Source of the DNA: Truepera sp965215315
GTDB lineage: Bacteria; Deinococcota; Deinococci; Deinococcales; Trueperaceae
NCBI GenBank assembly: GCA_965215315.1
Contig: CBDCDB010000008.1
Location: 186,001 to 250,000 of the forward strand
Reading direction: 5' to 3'
Length of the DNA stretch: 64,000 bases
A model generated the notes under the pieces. The model did not search any database. It had not been told where the DNA came from and saw only the letters and a list, made by a program, of their open reading frames with translations. Numbering within the stretch: position 1 is the first letter of the stretch; the number at the start of each line of letters is the position of its first letter. Positions 62,987 to 64,000 of this stretch are shown here, one piece after another. Made by a program: the position numbers and the translations under genes.

Positions 62987-63442
62987 TTGCGTAAAAAGGT
63001 AAGGCGTTGGCTGATCATCAGCTTCATGGCTTTCGGAGTCGTTGTCGCGTTTATACTTTCTCCGGTAGCGAGTGAACTCTTTGGTTATACCGAGTTTTTT
63101 CTCGAGCCGACGCCTTACCCTGAAATGGCAAAGATTTTAGACGCTGCGCCTTTTTGGTTTCGGGTTGAAAGACTTTATTATCGGTGCCAAAAAGTAGGTC
63201 TGAATCCACAAGATTTCTCACCTCTATACGACACTACAGCGGCGGCGCAGCGTTGTGGAGGTATCGGCAAAGTGTATGTGGCTGCGCTCGAGGCAAGTGG
63301 TGTAATGTCGGCACAGGGTTTTGCAAGGCGATATCAACCACCATTTTTAGTTGATGGCATAGAGGAAACGTCTTCTTGCCCGTACCACTATTACGGGGGA
63401 AACTGCTTTAACTACCTTTATGATGAGAACACAAATAGATAA
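62987..63442 (+). CDS. Membrane-anchored protein of unknown function
   Basis: The 151-residue protein has a basic N-terminus and one membrane helix (LIISFMAFGVVVAFILS), then a soluble part with several Cys (CQKVG, CGGIG, CPYHYYGGNCF) that suggests disulfides outside the cell. It starts at TTG with AAGGAG ten bases upstream. It lies between mqnE and mqnA, overlapping mqnA by 20 bases. I do not recognise a family, and its role in menaquinone synthesis is unproven. Confidence 0.65.
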   Translation: MRKKVRRWLIISFMAFGVVVAFILSPVASELFGYTEFFLEPTPYPEMAKILDAAPFWFRVERLYYRCQKVGLNPQDFSPLYDTTAAAQRCGGIGKVYVAALEASGVMSAQGFARRYQPPFLVDGIEETSSCPYHYYGGNCFNYLYDENTNR

Positions 63443-64000
63443 AAATTTTCCTTCTAAAGCTGATGAGAGGCTCGAGCGCCTCGGTATTGTCTCTTACACC
63501 AACGTTGCGCCGCTGCACTGGGGGCTGACACCGTGGCGTGGTGCGTCGTTCGTGCGGGGTGTTCCGACTGAACTGAACCGGCAGTTATTAGACGGCGAGA
63601 TTGATTTGACGTTGGTCTCGAGCATCGAGTTTTTACGGCACCGGGACACCTTGCGGGCGCTGCCGGACTTTTCTATCGCCACGCTCGGTCCGGTCTACAG
63701 TGTGATGCTCTTTCACTGGGAACCGTGGGAGAGTCTTACGGGTAAGAAGGTTGCGCTCACCACCGACTCGGCGACGAGTGTGCAGCTTTTGAAGGTGTTG
63801 CTCGAGGGTTCCGATATTGATGCAGAATTCGTTCCCATGACACCTGACCTGGACACCATGCTGGAAACGTGCGACGCGGCTCTTTTGATCGGTGATATGG
63901 CGCTCCAAGAGGCCGTCGCCAAACGTCCCGTAAACGGCAAGCGTCCTCTAATTACCGACCTCGGTGAAGCGTGGTATGACCTGACCAAACTGCCCTTTAC
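63423..64000 (+). CDS. mqnA: Chorismate dehydratase MqnA, N-terminal part
   Basis: The first enzyme of the futalosine pathway converts chorismate to 3-[(1-carboxyvinyl)oxy]benzoate. Only 192 residues are visible before the window ends. LGIVSYTNVAPLHWGL, the block GEIDLTLVSSIEF and LLIGDMALQEAV match the periplasmic-binding-protein-like MqnA fold. A second ATG three bases earlier is equally possible as start. It overlaps the preceding gene and shares its operon with mqnE. Confidence 0.88.
   Translation, partial: MRTQIDKNFPSKADERLERLGIVSYTNVAPLHWGLTPWRGASFVRGVPTELNRQLLDGEIDLTLVSSIEFLRHRDTLRALPDFSIATLGPVYSVMLFHWEPWESLTGKKVALTTDSATSVQLLKVLLEGSDIDAEFVPMTPDLDTMLETCDAALLIGDMALQEAVAKRPVNGKRPLITDLGEAWYDLTKLPF

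Noticed and set aside
1..64000. CRISPR arrays, tRNA and rRNA genes
   Set aside because: I looked for regularly spaced short repeats and for tRNA ends and cloverleaf pieces and saw none; a dedicated covariance search would be needed to be sure for tRNAs.

Overview
This window looks like chromosome from a member of the Deinococcota (Deinococcus-Thermus). The evidence is a CrtO-type carotenoid ketolase gene beside other deinoxanthin-type genes, an HspR-type operator in front of clpB, futalosine-pathway menaquinone genes (mqnE, mqnA), and many genes whose -10 box lies only 5-7 bases before the start codon, meaning leaderless mRNAs. Base composition is in the mid-to-upper 50s % GC by eye, and the palindrome CTCGAG is strikingly frequent. 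I cannot fix the genus. No rRNA, tRNA or CRISPR array was seen.

Layout. 1-4.8 kb: the end of a GNAT gene; leuS behind what looks like a complete leucine leader-peptide attenuator; a membrane-anchored GIY-YIG-like gene; a RecA-like ATPase. 4.8-11.6 kb: a tightly packed carotenoid operon (crtO, a GNAT gene, a fused lycopene cyclase-CruF gene, an acyltransferase, a glycosyltransferase, a CrtD/CrtI-type desaturase). 12-22.8 kb: housekeeping genes (gpmI, dciA, recF, acpS, rpiA, bcp) mixed with a kinase-like gene, an aldo/keto reductase, an MFS transporter, a regulator and an AT-rich foreign-looking gene. 22.9-27 kb: an IS982-family element inserted at the stop codon of the first of two tandem leucine-rich-repeat lipoprotein genes. 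The first copy is frameshifted and the second intact. 27-35.3 kb: a frameshifted Kef-type antiporter with a UBP zinc finger, pepF, a ParDE toxin-antitoxin pair, ppk2 and clpB.

35.4-42.9 kb is an insertion-sequence graveyard. It holds an IS4-like remnant, an IS1595-type transposase, an IS701-type element with an IS630-type element nested in its left terminal repeat, an IS982 remnant, an IS3 remnant and a second IS630-type element. A small low-GC gene with an NPPYS motif is stranded among them. Two of these transposases are split at a run of seven A residues in a way that one added A would repair.

43-64 kb returns to ordinary genes: zapE, an aquaporin, tgt, an ABC exporter, proC, vanZ-like, a methylmalonyl-CoA epimerase, a cupin, a lysyl-oxidase-like membrane protein, ansA, an ArgA-type GNAT, argH, a multidrug/ANKH-type transporter, an HD-GYP phosphodiesterase, small secreted proteins, a UDP-sugar pyrophosphorylase, and mqnE plus mqnA running off the right edge.

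Functionally, the carotenoid operon makes and decorates a membrane pigment. leuS appears to be controlled by its own leucine-rich leader peptide, and clpB by HspR. The most interesting items are the leuS attenuator, the cyclase-CruF fusion, the resolved nested IS insertion, the IS insertion that replaces a stop codon, the A7 frame breaks in transposases, and a 65-base conserved repeat of unknown nature present at 41.6 kb and 59.3 kb.
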